From assembly GCF_902859855.1 (NCBI RefSeq), contig NZ_CADIKH010000046.1, positions 1-54,511 on the forward strand: a DNA stretch of 54,511 nt. Reading direction: 5' to 3'. The notes under the pieces were generated by a model. The model searched no databases, had not been told where the DNA came from, and worked only from the letters and a program-made list of their open reading frames with translations. Origin of the DNA: Paraburkholderia humisilvae. Lineage in GTDB: Bacteria; Pseudomonadota; Gammaproteobacteria; Burkholderiales; Burkholderiaceae. Made by a program: the position numbers and the translations under genes. Positions 25,306 through 34,722 of this stretch are shown here, piece after piece (positions within the stretch are counted from its first letter, which is position 1; every line of letters starts with the position of its first letter).

Positions 25306-25674
25306 TCAGGCAAACTCGTCGCCAAGTTCGACCGTGACTTCACGCGGCACGGCTTCGCCGTTCGCATACTGCTCTTCGAGCGAGCCAAGCGACGCTTCGA
25401 CAAACGCACACAGCACCGCAAAGCTGCGTGCGCGCGCACGCGGCGGCAACGCGCGGTAACGGGCGAAGGCGGCCGGTGCAATCACCACGCTCATTGTCAT
25501 CCGGCGCGCGGTTGCGCCGAAGCGCATCGCAACCCACTGAACCGCCAGAACCGGCGCGCCGTGCTCTTGCGCGGGCTGTTCGACAAAGCGCGTCTGCTCA
25601 GGAAACAGATCGCTGATGACGCGCGCCAGCTCTTCGATTTCCGCGCTGGTGCACTCGTATTGGTAGGCTTCCAT
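25306..25674 (-). CDS. conserved hypothetical protein (possibly DUF3022)
   Basis: 122 residues, soluble. I do not recognise a function; the size and composition recall the Burkholderia-restricted DUF3022 family, but that is from memory. Visible features: an acidic start (SAEIEELARVISDLFPEQ), a central basic segment with RFGATARRMTMSVVI, and an acidic end. The ATG at 25674 lacks a strong ribosome site. It is 39 bp downstream of the YhfC-like gene on the same strand, so the two may be co-transcribed. Confidence 0.7.
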   Translation of the reverse strand: MEAYQYECTSAEIEELARVISDLFPEQTRFVEQPAQEHGAPVLAVQWVAMRFGATARRMTMSVVIAPAAFARYRALPPRARARSFAVLCAFVEASLGSLEEQYANGEAVPREVTVELGDEFA

Positions 25675-25713
25675 GTCGTAACAGAATGAATGTGAAACGG
25701 CGTGACGCGGCGC

Positions 25714-26544
25714 TCAGTCCGCACGCACCGGATGCATCGTCTGCGCGTCACGGCGAAACAGCCGGACAAGGCCGATTGCGATCGGCACCGCGATCAGCAC
25801 ATAGATCGTATCGACGACCACCAGCGGCAGCGCCTGCGTCTGCGATAACGCGGCCGGCACTTCGATCAGTGCGTGCGCCGCGATCGCGAGCGGCAGCACC
25901 GCAACCGAACCGGCGCGCACGCCGCGCCACATGAGCACCGACAGGCCGATCTGAAACACCAGTGCCGCGCCGCGCTCGAGGATAAACACGCCCGCAGCGG
26001 CCGGCGTCAGGCTCACGACAAGCAGATGAATGCGCATCAACGTATCGATCGACAACCCCGACAGCGCGCTGCCGAGCCTGCCGGCATTCTCGAGCCATGC
26101 AAACACAATCCACTGCACCTGCACGAGCACGCCGGTGAACCAGAGCTCGGCGCCGCCGTGGCCCAGTCCGTACGCGAGCGCGAGCGACTCGCGCGGCGAC
26201 TCGGCCGCGGCGCTCTCCTTTGCTCGATGGCGTTTGAACAGCCAACGCATCGCGAGAAAACGCCCGACCTCCTGGCAGATGCCGATCGACAATACGCCGA
26301 CAATCACGAACACCGTCGGATTGGTCAGCCACCCGGCAAGCGTCGGATTCACCCTCAGCAGAAAGTCGTTCAACGCACGCTCGATCAACATCGCAAACAG
26401 CGCGAACACGCCGATCCCGAGGATCGCGGGGCGCCGGTTGAGCCCGAGCGGCTCGCGCACCCGGAAATAGAGGACGAACGGCAACGCGGCCATCAACAAC
26501 GTCGCGGCAATCAGGCAGGCGAGCGTAAACGGTGCAACGGGCAT
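25714..26544 (-). CDS. YhfC family intramembrane metalloprotease-like protein
   Basis: 276 residues with about seven hydrophobic segments. Three conserved YhfC elements lie in membrane-adjacent positions: GICQEVGRFLAMRW (Glu and Arg), YGLGHGGAELWF (His and Glu) and IAAHALIEVPAAL (His and Glu). These are the presumed metal ligands of this CPBP-like membrane protease family. The substrate is unknown. Good ribosome site AAGGAAGCTC before the ATG at 26544. Confidence 0.87.
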   Translation of the reverse strand: MPVAPFTLACLIAATLLMAALPFVLYFRVREPLGLNRRPAILGIGVFALFAMLIERALNDFLLRVNPTLAGWLTNPTVFVIVGVLSIGICQEVGRFLAMRWLFKRHRAKESAAAESPRESLALAYGLGHGGAELWFTGVLVQVQWIVFAWLENAGRLGSALSGLSIDTLMRIHLLVVSLTPAAAGVFILERGAALVFQIGLSVLMWRGVRAGSVAVLPLAIAAHALIEVPAALSQTQALPLVVVDTIYVLIAVPIAIGLVRLFRRDAQTMHPVRAD

Positions 26545-26883
26545 GAGCTTCCTTATGAGAGTCGGGAGAGTCGGGGTTGGGCGGCCTGGCCACGCATGAT
26601 GGCAGGCTGAGCGGAGCGCTTCGGTCGCGCGCCGCAGCCCGAATGATCGCAGATCAGCGCGAAGTCGACGCGGGTTCGATCCATTCCCCGCGCAGCAGGC
26701 AGTCGCGCGGCCCTCGTGCCGCCCGCCATTCGTTCATGCAGAAACCCCGACCGTACACGAGCCGAGCTCGCAGGTCAGCGGGTGGATCGTTGTGATGCCG
26801 GCGGGCTCGGACCATTCCGGATCATCGATCGCCAACGGATGCCACCCGCGACGGCAAACCGGACGCGCAACCCGACGGCAAGC
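26545..26883. other. intergenic region between ghrB and the YhfC-like gene
   Basis: 339 bp without a supported gene. It should hold the promoter of the YhfC-like gene on the minus strand. A T-arm-like GGGTTCGATCC at about 26671-26682 does not belong to a foldable tRNA. Confidence 0.5.
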
Positions 26884-27852
26884 TCATCGCGCGAGCGCCT
26901 CGCGGTTGACGATATTGCGTGTGAGCGTGCCCTGCAATGCGCTGATCAGGTTCTCTGCCGCGCAGCGCGCCATCGCGTGCCGTGTTTCGTGGGTCGCCGA
27001 GCCGATATGCGGCAGAGCGACCACATTGCGCATCGTGAGCAGCGGCGAATCGGCGGCAAGCGGCTCCTGTTCGAACACGTCGAGACCGGCTGCGAGGATC
27101 GTGCCCGATCGCAATGCATCGATCAGCGCCGCTTCGTCGACGACCGGGCCACGCGCTGCATTGATCAGAATTGCGCTTTTCTTCATTGCGTTGAATTGCG
27201 GTGCGCCGATCATATGACGCGTCTCGTCCGAGAGCGGCATTTGCAGGCAGACGAAATCCGACTCTTCGAGCAGCGCGCGCAGCTCGACACGACGCGCGCC
27301 GTATTGCCGCTCCGCGTCCGGGTTCGGCGAGCGATTCGTGTACAACACCTTCATGCTGAAGCCGAGCGCCGCACGGCGCGCAACCGCGCCGCCGATGCGC
27401 CCCAGACCGACGATGCCCAGCGTCTTGCGCTGCACCTCGACGCCGAACTGCGCAGGCCCGACGCTATGCGTCCACTGCCCCGCCTTGACCCAGTCGGCCA
27501 GTTCGACGACGCGCCGCGCAGTCGCGAGAATCAGCGCGAATACGGTGTCCGCGGTCGACTCGGTCAACACGTCCGGTGTGTGCGTCAGCACGATGCGACG
27601 CCGCGTCAGATCCGCGACGTCGAACGCGTCGTAGCCGACCGAAATGGTCGACAGCGCCTTGAGCCGCGACGCGCCGTCGAGCATCGCGGGCGTGATCCGC
27701 ACGGTCGAACCGATCGCGCCGTCCGCGTCTTTCAGCGCAGCGACGAATGGGTCGTGCTGAGTTCCGTCCACTTCGACGACTTCCGCGTGTTCGCGCAGAT
27801 ACGCGAGCACATCGTCCGGCACCGGCTTGTATACGACGATTCTGCTTTTCAT
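26884..27852 (-). CDS. ghrB: D-isomer-specific 2-hydroxyacid dehydrogenase (glyoxylate/2-ketogluconate reductase)
   Basis: 322 residues, collinear with E. coli GhrB, which reduces glyoxylate, hydroxypyruvate and 2-keto-D-gluconate with NADPH. Shared segments: ALSTISVGYDAFDV, TLGIVGLGRIGGAVARRA (Rossmann loop), INAARGPVVDEAALI (substrate Arg), LDVFEQEPL (Glu) and LPHIGSATHETR (catalytic His). After the dinucleotide loop, TNRSPN supplies the basic residue expected for NADPH preference. Ribosome site AAGGA about 12 nt upstream of the ATG at 27852. No kinase or transporter of a 2-ketogluconate pathway adjoins it. Confidence 0.94.
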   Translation of the reverse strand: MKSRIVVYKPVPDDVLAYLREHAEVVEVDGTQHDPFVAALKDADGAIGSTVRITPAMLDGASRLKALSTISVGYDAFDVADLTRRRIVLTHTPDVLTESTADTVFALILATARRVVELADWVKAGQWTHSVGPAQFGVEVQRKTLGIVGLGRIGGAVARRAALGFSMKVLYTNRSPNPDAERQYGARRVELRALLEESDFVCLQMPLSDETRHMIGAPQFNAMKKSAILINAARGPVVDEAALIDALRSGTILAAGLDVFEQEPLAADSPLLTMRNVVALPHIGSATHETRHAMARCAAENLISALQGTLTRNIVNREALAR

Positions 27853-27940
27853 CGATTCATTTTCCTTACAGTGGAGTGAGTGGCGAGCGCGCGACGTTCA
27901 TGCGCTTGCGGTTTGACCGCGCGCCCGGCAGCGGCGCCCG

Positions 27941-28825
27941 TCAGTCTTCCGCAAGGCACAGCGCGAGAAATCCGCCGACCAGCCGGGACGGCGCGCTCGC
28001 GTGCGGCACGAGAATCGAAAAGCGACGCGCGAGCTGCGGGATGAACGAGCAGCAGCACAGCGCGTCGTCCTCATGACGCATCGACATCGCCGACACAAAG
28101 CCGATGCCCATCCCGGCGCGCACCGCTTCCTTCACGCCCTCGACGCCCGCGATTTCGAGCACCACGCGCATCGGCGCACCGGCCTGCGCAAACGCGCGTT
28201 CGACCAGTTGCCGCACGCCGGAGCCCGCCTCGCGCAACACCAGCGGCTCGGCACTGAGCTGCGCGAGCGACACGCCGCGTGCGCACCCTTGTGCCGCGAG
28301 CGGATGGGTGCGCGGCATGATCGCGACGATCTCGTCTTGGCGCCACGGATGGACTGCCGTATCCGGCGGCAGTTCCGGGCCGGCAACGCCTTCGATCAGC
28401 GCGATATCGAGCGAACCGAGCCCACCGACGATTTCCGACGTATTGCCCCCCGCCGTATGCACCGTCACCTCCGGGTAGCGCCGCTGGAACCCGGCGATCA
28501 GATACGGCAGCAGATAGCTCGCCGGCGTCGTGCTTGCGCCGATGCGCAACATGCCGCACTCCATGCCGCGCAACGCATCGCGGTACGCGTGCGCCTGGCG
28601 CCACGTATCGCGCAGCCGGGCCGCGTAGCTGGCGAGCTGCTCGCCAGCGGGCGTCAGGCGCACGCCGCGCCCGTCGCGCAGATACAGCGGCTCGCCGAAT
28701 TCATCCTGCAACTGCCGCAGCTGGCCGGACACGGCCGGCTGCGACAGATGAAGCGCCACCGACGCGCGGCTGATATTCCGGTGCTCGGCGACGGCGGCGA
28801 AAGTTATAAGCTGATCGGGGGTCAT
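27941..28825 (-). CDS. LysR family transcriptional regulator (YeiE/CysB-like position)
   Basis: 294 residues from the ATG at 28825. N-terminal winged helix (MTPDQLITFAAVAEHRNISRAS, HLSQPAVSGQLRQLQDEFG), then a two-lobe effector-binding domain (GASTTPASYLLPYLIAGF). The gene diverges from a YeiH-family exporter gene, the arrangement of E. coli yeiE-yeiH, so it very probably controls that neighbour. An upstream ATG at 28870 would add 15 residues and intrude on the shared promoter; it is less likely. Confidence 0.92.
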   Translation of the reverse strand: MTPDQLITFAAVAEHRNISRASVALHLSQPAVSGQLRQLQDEFGEPLYLRDGRGVRLTPAGEQLASYAARLRDTWRQAHAYRDALRGMECGMLRIGASTTPASYLLPYLIAGFQRRYPEVTVHTAGGNTSEIVGGLGSLDIALIEGVAGPELPPDTAVHPWRQDEIVAIMPRTHPLAAQGCARGVSLAQLSAEPLVLREAGSGVRQLVERAFAQAGAPMRVVLEIAGVEGVKEAVRAGMGIGFVSAMSMRHEDDALCCCSFIPQLARRFSILVPHASAPSRLVGGFLALCLAED

Positions 28826-28946
28826 GGAAGAAAAATATCGGATCAGCCTATATTTTACGTCACAAATCATGATTTTTCATATCGATATACTCAAATTAGG
28901 ATTAGGCCATTGCTGAGAAACAGCTGACACCCTCCCCGAGCCTGAT
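28826..28946. promoter_or_regulatory. divergent promoter/operator region between lysR and yeiH genes
   Basis: 121 bp, clearly A/T-richer than its flanks. It contains two perfect palindromes, AAATCATGATTT (28864-28875) and ATATCGATAT (28879-28888), and a direct repeat ATTAGGATTAGG. LysR-type regulators bind such sites between divergent genes. Confidence 0.75.
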
Positions 28947-30041
28947 ATGTCCACCGTCCCTCTTCAAGCCGTACCGGCCGCCGCGGCGTCTTCGCCGCGC
29001 GGACAGCTGAACGGCATTCTGTTCGTCGCCCTCTTTGCCGGCGCGGTCACGAGCATCGCGTCACTGCCGACGATTGCCGCGCTCGGCCTCAGTCCGCTGA
29101 TTGTCGGCATCGTCGCGGGCGCGATCTACGGCAATGTGCTGCGCGACGGTATGCCGGCGAGCTGGGCGGCGGGTGTCAATTTTTCGGCGCGCAAGCTGCT
29201 GCGTATCGCGGTTGCCTTCTTCGGTCTGCGCGTCAGCCTGCAGGAAATCGCGCAAGTCGGTCTGCCGGGACTGGCCGAATCGGTGCTGATCGTCGTCAGT
29301 ACGCTCGCGGTCGGCACGTGGGCCGGCATCAAGCTGATGAAGCTCGATCGCGACACGGCGCTGCTTACCGCCGCTGGCAGCGCGATCTGCGGCGCCGCCG
29401 CGGTGCTCGCCTTCGAATCGACGCTGCAGTCCAGGCCGCACAAGAGTGCAATGGCGGTCGGCAGCGTCGTGCTGTTCGGCACGCTGTCGATGTTCCTCTA
29501 CCCGGCGCTGGTGCGCGCGGGCTGGCTGCACCTCGACACGGTCGGCGCGGGCCTGTTCTTCGGCGGCACGATTCATGAAGTCGCGCAGGTGGTCGGCGCG
29601 GCCAGCAACGTGAGCCCCGAAGCGACGCATATCGCGACGATCGTCAAGATGACGCGCGTGATGCTGCTCGTGCCGGTGCTGCTCGCGGTCGGCCTTTGGG
29701 TCAACCGTCCGGCGCGCCACGCCGCCGCGCAGCGTGATGATGCCGGCGTTGGACCTCACGCTGCGCCGCGCAGGCTCGCCGTGCCGTGGTTCGCACTGGG
29801 CTTTCTGCTGTGCGTCGGCCTGAACTCGGTGCACGTGCTGCCGGATGCCGCGACGCATACGCTGAACCTGCTCGACACGTTCGCGCTGACGATGGCGATG
29901 ACCGCGCTCGGCATGGAAACACGCATTGCGCAAATTCGCGAAGCCGGTCCGCGTGCGCTGATGACAGGTCTCATTCTGTATGTGTGGCTGTTCGCCGGCG
30001 GTCTGGGCATCACATGGGCCGTGCAGCGTCTGTTCGGGTAA
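28947..30041 (+). CDS. YeiH/UPF0324 family putative anion exporter
   Basis: 364 residues with about ten membrane segments, of the YeiH family (annotated as putative sulfate exporters). Landmarks are AAGSAICGAAAVLAFES in mid-protein, FFGGTIHEVAQVVGAA (conserved His-Glu in a re-entrant segment) and AMTALGMETRIAQIREAGPRA near the end. The divergent LysR gene upstream is the expected regulator. The start ATG at 28947 has a weak ribosome site (GAG). Confidence 0.92.
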   Translation: MSTVPLQAVPAAAASSPRGQLNGILFVALFAGAVTSIASLPTIAALGLSPLIVGIVAGAIYGNVLRDGMPASWAAGVNFSARKLLRIAVAFFGLRVSLQEIAQVGLPGLAESVLIVVSTLAVGTWAGIKLMKLDRDTALLTAAGSAICGAAAVLAFESTLQSRPHKSAMAVGSVVLFGTLSMFLYPALVRAGWLHLDTVGAGLFFGGTIHEVAQVVGAASNVSPEATHIATIVKMTRVMLLVPVLLAVGLWVNRPARHAAAQRDDAGVGPHAAPRRLAVPWFALGFLLCVGLNSVHVLPDAATHTLNLLDTFALTMAMTALGMETRIAQIREAGPRALMTGLILYVWLFAGGLGITWAVQRLFG

Positions 30042-30270
30042 GCCGGCCGCGCGGCCGCGAACGCAAGCGCAGTCGCGCAGTTGTTCCGCATCGTTGCGTC
30101 ACCGAGCCTCGCGCCACGCGAGGCTTTCGGCGTGAATGGCGACACGGCCTGCGCAAGCGCCACGCAGCCCTTCAGGTTCGCCACATGCGGGGGTCGTCGC
30201 GGCATACTCGACCTGTGCGCGCCGCATCCGCGACGCGCGGCCCGAGGAACCCCTGAACGAGGACCGATCG

Positions 30271-31014
30271 ATGACTTACGAGCTCTACTACTGGGACGGA
30301 TTGCAAGGACGCGGCGAATTCGTGCGGCTCGCACTCGAGGAAGCCGGCGCGGACTACATCGAAGTGGCGCGCGGCGATGAACACGACGGACTCGGCACCG
30401 GCGCGATGATGGCCGTGATGGACAGCAAGTCCGAGCCCTACCCGCCCTTCGCGCCGCCGTTCCTGAAGGACGGCGACCTGCTGATCGCGCAGACCGCGAA
30501 CATCCTGTTCTATCTCGGGCCGCGGCATGGTCTTGCGCCGGGCGTCGACAGCTTGCGCTACGTGGTGAACGGCTTGCAGCTGACCATCGCGGACATGGTG
30601 ACCGAAGCGCACGACACGCACCACCCGCTGTCGGGCAGCCTGTACTACGAGGAGCAGAAAGACGCGGCGAAAGTGCGCGCGGCCGACTTTATCGACCATC
30701 GGATCCCCAAGTTCATGGGCTATTTCGAGCGCGTGCTGAAGCAGAACCCGGCTGGCGATCGCGACCCCTACCTGGTCGGCGACTCGCTGACTTACGTCGA
30801 CCTGTCGATGTTCCAGTTGATCGATGGCCTGTACTACGCGTTCCCGCGCGCGATGAAGTCGTTCCCGAAGCGCTATCCGCGACTTGCCGCGCTGCACGAC
30901 GCGGTGCTCGAACGGCCGCGGATCGCCGCCTATCTCGACTCCGACCGGCGCATTACGCATAACGAATCCTGTGTGTTCCGGCACTACCCGGAACTCGACA
31001 AGGACACCCGCTGA
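30271..31014 (+). CDS. glutathione S-transferase
   Basis: 247 residues. N-terminal thioredoxin-like domain (MTYELYYWDGLQGRGEFVRLALEEAG, with the usual cis-Pro context PPFLKDGDLLIAQTANIL) and an all-helical C-terminal domain ending with the GDSLTYVDLSMFQLIDGL motif (N-capping box). It resembles the sigma-like bacterial GST group. Tyr6/Tyr7 may act on glutathione. GAGGA lies about 9 nt upstream of the chosen ATG; longer frames lack support. A ClC channel gene follows after 12 bp, so they are probably co-transcribed. Confidence 0.9.
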   Translation: MTYELYYWDGLQGRGEFVRLALEEAGADYIEVARGDEHDGLGTGAMMAVMDSKSEPYPPFAPPFLKDGDLLIAQTANILFYLGPRHGLAPGVDSLRYVVNGLQLTIADMVTEAHDTHHPLSGSLYYEEQKDAAKVRAADFIDHRIPKFMGYFERVLKQNPAGDRDPYLVGDSLTYVDLSMFQLIDGLYYAFPRAMKSFPKRYPRLAALHDAVLERPRIAAYLDSDRRITHNESCVFRHYPELDKDTR

Positions 31015-31026
31015 CGCTCACGACCG

Positions 31027-32934
31027 ATGACGAAAGCCTCGCAGCACGACACAACCGACCACGACATGGCGCACGGCGCGGCGCACGGCGTCAATGCGCC
31101 GCGCAAGAGCACGCCGCTGCCAGCGCCCGCGCAGGATGCCGCACCAGCGGCGCACGATGCTATCCTTGCGCGCGATACCCACGAACCCACCACGTACTCC
31201 GTGCTCTCCTTCCTGCTGAGGCTGCGCACCCGCGCCGCGCGACTTTTCCGGCTGTCCGACGCGCATACCATGCTCGTCTGGTCGGTGATCGTCGGCGTTA
31301 CGGGCGCGCTCGCGACGGCCGCGTTTCGCGAAGGCATCGCGCTGCTGCAGCGCTTGTTTACCGGCACCGAAGGCAGCCTCGTCGAAATGGCGCGCGGCCT
31401 GCCGTGGACCACGCGCATCTGGCTGCCGGCCGTGGGCGGCCTGATCGCCGGTGTGATGCTGGTGCTTGCGCGGCGCGGTCAGGACAAGAAGGCCAGCACC
31501 GACTACATGGAAGCCGTCGCGATCGGCGACGGCGTCGTGCCGGTGCAGGCGAGCCTGTGGCGCACGGTGTCGTCGCTGTTCACGATTTCGACCGGCGGCT
31601 CGATCGGCCGCGAAGGGCCGATGGTGCAACTCGCCGCGCTATGCGGATCGCTGATCGGGCGCGTAGTGAACTTCGATCCGCCACGGCTGCGCCTGCTGGT
31701 CGCGTGCGGCGCGGCAGCCGGCATTACCTCCGCATACAGCGCGCCGATCGCCGGCGCGTTCTTCGTCACGGAAATCGTGCTGGGTTCGATCGCGATGGAA
31801 AGCTTCGGGCCGGTGGTCGTCGCGTCGGTGGTCGCGAACATCACGATGCGCGAGTTCGCGGGCTATCACGCGCCGTACGAAATGCCCCCTTTCCCGGCCA
31901 TCACCGGCCTCGAGGTGCTGCTGTTCGTTGGGCTCGGCCTGCTGTGCGGCGCGGCCGCGCCGCAATTTCTGCGGCTCATCAATCTGTCGAAGACGACCTT
32001 CCGGCACATCAAGTTGCCGTTGCCATTCAGGCTCGCGCTCGGCGGTCTGGTGGTCGGCATCCTGTCGGTCTGGACGCCGGAGGTGTGGGGCAACGGCTAT
32101 AGCGTGGTCAACTCGATCCTGCACTCGCCGTGGACCTGGACCGCGCTCGTGATGGTGCTCGTGTTCAAGATCATCGCCACCGCGGCGACCGTCGGCTCAG
32201 GCGCGATCGGCGGCGTGTTCACGCCGACTCTGTTCGTCGGCGCGGTGCTCGGCTCGCTGTACGGCCTCGGCATGCACGTGCTGTGGCCGACCGGCATCTC
32301 AGGCGCCTTTGCGTATGCGATGGTCGGCATGGGCGCGTTCCTCGCCGGCGCAACCCAGGCGCCGCTGATGGCGATCATGCTGATCTTCGAAATGACGCTA
32401 AGCTACCAGGTCGTGCTGCCGCTGATGCTGTCGTGCGTGGTCGCGTATTTCGTCGCGCGCGCGATCGGCACGGCGTCGATGTACGACATCACGCTGCATC
32501 GCAACCGTGAGGAACAGGACCGGATGCGCGCGCGCTCGACGCAGATGCGCGAGCTGATCCGCCCGCCGCAGACCGTCGTGCCGCCCACCGCGACGGTGCA
32601 GGACATGACGCGGGTGTTCCTCGAGTATCCGGTCAAATACCTGTACGTGACCGATGAAGCCGGCTGCTTCCTCGGCGTCGTCGCGCTGAAGGACATCACG
32701 TCGGATCTGATCGACCGGCGCGACACGTCGACTCGCACCGCCGCCGACTACCTTCAGCCGCACTTCGACGTGCTGACACCCGATATGTCGCTTGGCGTCG
32801 CACTGCAGCACTTTCTTGCGCACCAGGGCGAGCGGCTACCGGTCATCGAAAGCCTCGCGAAGCCGAAACTGACCGGTGTTGTCTACAAGTCGTCGCTGCT
32901 CGATGCGTACTTCCGCATGAACCCTACCCGCTGA
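31027..32934 (+). CDS. clcB: ClC family chloride channel/antiporter with C-terminal CBS pair (ClcB-like)
   Basis: 635 residues. After about 80 hydrophilic N-terminal residues come the ClC membrane helices with the three anion-site motifs: GGSIGREGPMVQ (GxxGxEGP-type), the central region, and GAIGGVFTPTLFVGA (GxFxP). The gating-glutamate position in GREGP is intact. The C-terminal 120 residues form a CBS pair (VKYLYVTDEAGCFLGVVALKD, LPVIESLAKPKLTGVV). It moves Cl- across the inner membrane and may serve acid resistance. No clear ribosome site precedes the ATG; coupling to the GST gene is likely. Confidence 0.92.
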   Translation: MTKASQHDTTDHDMAHGAAHGVNAPRKSTPLPAPAQDAAPAAHDAILARDTHEPTTYSVLSFLLRLRTRAARLFRLSDAHTMLVWSVIVGVTGALATAAFREGIALLQRLFTGTEGSLVEMARGLPWTTRIWLPAVGGLIAGVMLVLARRGQDKKASTDYMEAVAIGDGVVPVQASLWRTVSSLFTISTGGSIGREGPMVQLAALCGSLIGRVVNFDPPRLRLLVACGAAAGITSAYSAPIAGAFFVTEIVLGSIAMESFGPVVVASVVANITMREFAGYHAPYEMPPFPAITGLEVLLFVGLGLLCGAAAPQFLRLINLSKTTFRHIKLPLPFRLALGGLVVGILSVWTPEVWGNGYSVVNSILHSPWTWTALVMVLVFKIIATAATVGSGAIGGVFTPTLFVGAVLGSLYGLGMHVLWPTGISGAFAYAMVGMGAFLAGATQAPLMAIMLIFEMTLSYQVVLPLMLSCVVAYFVARAIGTASMYDITLHRNREEQDRMRARSTQMRELIRPPQTVVPPTATVQDMTRVFLEYPVKYLYVTDEAGCFLGVVALKDITSDLIDRRDTSTRTAADYLQPHFDVLTPDMSLGVALQHFLAHQGERLPVIESLAKPKLTGVVYKSSLLDAYFRMNPTR

Positions 32935-33073
32935 TACGAACGGTCACAACCTGTCGCGTGCAAAGCGCAGCAATTTCTCTAAAATGAATTGACCAGAAAG
33001 CGACCCGCCGGCGCGCGCCCGATGCGCAGCGTTTCGTCCGGAACAGCGCGGTGCCCTTCGACCGGGAGCGAAG

Positions 33074-34411
33074 ATGAGCGAACCGTCCATCGATGCCGTG
33101 CGCCGCGACCACGCGGGCTGGATCTTCGTGCATATCGAAGGCGAACCGTACGACCGCGGCGAGCAGCACGGCCAGCTGCTCGCCGCCGAAATCCGCAATG
33201 CCATCCAGACCGCCCGCTACCTTGCGAAATGGGATACCGGCGAAGACTTCGACACCTTCGTCAACGCCGCGGTCTCCCAGTTCGCGCCACGCCTCGATAC
33301 CGAATTCGCCGACGAGATTCAAGGCATTGCCGATGGCGCGAAGCTGCCGTTCGCCGAAGTGCTCGCGTGGAACGGCTACATGGACCTGCTGCAAAGCTGG
33401 TGGCCGAATTTCGCCGCGACGCAGCATCCGCGCCTCGGTTTGAAGCCGTGGCGCGGCAGGCGCGGCCATCACTGCAGCGCTTTCATCGCGACCGGCAGCG
33501 CGACGCGCGACGGCCGCATCGTGATGGCGCACAACTCGTGGGACCGCTATGCGGCCGGCGACGCGTTCAACGTCGTGTTCGACATCGTGCCGGACGCCGG
33601 GCACCGCATTCTGATGCAAGGCCTGCCTGGCTGTATCTCGAGTCTCACCGACTTCTGGGTCACCTCCGCGGGCCTGATGATCACCGAAACCACGATCTCG
33701 AACTTCGCCGGTTACCAACCGGCGGGCGCACCCGAGTTCTACCGGTCGCGGCACGCGACGCAGTACGCGAGCAGCATTCGTGAGTGGTGCGATATGTTCG
33801 CGGTCGCGAACAACGGCGGCTATGCGAATAGCTGGTTACTCGGCGATACCAAGACCGGCGAGATTGCGCGCTACGAGCTCGGGCTGCGCTACTCCGGCTT
33901 CGAAAGCACGAAGAACGGCTTCTATAGCGGCTACAACACCGCGTCGGATCTGAAAATCCGCAATCAGGAATGCGTCGGCGAAGGCGAGGACTATACGGAT
34001 GTGCGCAAGAACGGGGCGCGGCGGCTGCGCTTCATGCAGCTCGAAGAAACGCATCGCGGCAAGATCGATATCGAGCTCGCGAAGCAGATGATCGCCGATC
34101 ACCACGACGTCTATCTCGATCGCGACGACAACCCGTGCTCGCGCACGATTTGCGGGCATCTCGAACTCGATGACGCACGCTTTGGCGGCTCCGATCATGG
34201 GCCGTTCAATCCATGGGGCGCGAACGACGGCAAGGTCGTCGATAGCGAAATGGCTCGCGACATGGCGTTCTACGCGCGCTGGGGCCATCCGTGCGGCCGA
34301 CCGTTCGATGCGCAGGCATTCATGAAGCGGCATCCACAGTGGAACTGGCTGAACGGCTACATGCGCGACCGGCCGTCGTGGCCATGGACGCGTTTCGAAG
34401 TGCTGCGCTAG
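33074..34411 (+). CDS. C45-type Ntn hydrolase (acyl-CoA:6-APA acyltransferase/phospholipase B-like)
   Basis: 445 residues, no signal peptide. The centre reads HHCSAFIATGSATRDGRIVMAHNSW; Cys134 is the expected N-terminal nucleophile after autocatalytic cleavage. Around it are the family's GQLLAAEIRNAI and FADEIQGIADGAKLPFAEVLAWNGY. This pattern fits peptidase C45 and the phospholipase-B-like amidases, which hydrolyse or transfer amide-bound acyl groups. The substrate is unknown. The ATG has GGGAGC about 7 nt upstream. Single gene between ClC and a small secreted protein. Confidence 0.85.
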   Translation: MSEPSIDAVRRDHAGWIFVHIEGEPYDRGEQHGQLLAAEIRNAIQTARYLAKWDTGEDFDTFVNAAVSQFAPRLDTEFADEIQGIADGAKLPFAEVLAWNGYMDLLQSWWPNFAATQHPRLGLKPWRGRRGHHCSAFIATGSATRDGRIVMAHNSWDRYAAGDAFNVVFDIVPDAGHRILMQGLPGCISSLTDFWVTSAGLMITETTISNFAGYQPAGAPEFYRSRHATQYASSIREWCDMFAVANNGGYANSWLLGDTKTGEIARYELGLRYSGFESTKNGFYSGYNTASDLKIRNQECVGEGEDYTDVRKNGARRLRFMQLEETHRGKIDIELAKQMIADHHDVYLDRDDNPCSRTICGHLELDDARFGGSDHGPFNPWGANDGKVVDSEMARDMAFYARWGHPCGRPFDAQAFMKRHPQWNWLNGYMRDRPSWPWTRFEVLR

Positions 34412-34722
34412 ACACGGTGCTGCACCACAGCATCCGGCCGATGAGCCCGACCGCCGTTCGGCACACATCGCGCAACGCGCCGCGATAGCGGCGACGGGTC
34501 GGGCGCTTCACCTTTCCTTTGGCCTGCAGCGGCGTCGGCTCACTGAACGCCGACGCGGGTCAGCGGCTCATCAAGGCGCTTGAAAAAATTACCGTCTAAG
34601 ATGGGAATATCGGCGTGGTGCTGACAAGGCGCGGTGGCGCTTCGCGAGTGCCGGTTTGCGGCTCGCGAATGGCATGGCGTTTGCGAGGGTTCCTGCGCTG
34701 GCTTAGCAAAGGAGGTCGGGCG
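34412..34722. other. intergenic region with an 8-bp inverted repeat
   Basis: 311 bp. GCGTCGGC (34532-34539) pairs with GCCGACGC (34549-34556) over a 9-nt loop, without a T run. The later part (about 34580-34720) leads into the next gene and must carry its promoter. No coding frame is supported. Confidence 0.5.

Noticed and set aside
26669..26692. GCGGGTTCGATCC-like sequence resembling a tRNA T-arm.
   Set aside because: Three extra bases break the 7-nt loop/5-bp stem geometry, and no acceptor, D or anticodon arm can be built around it.
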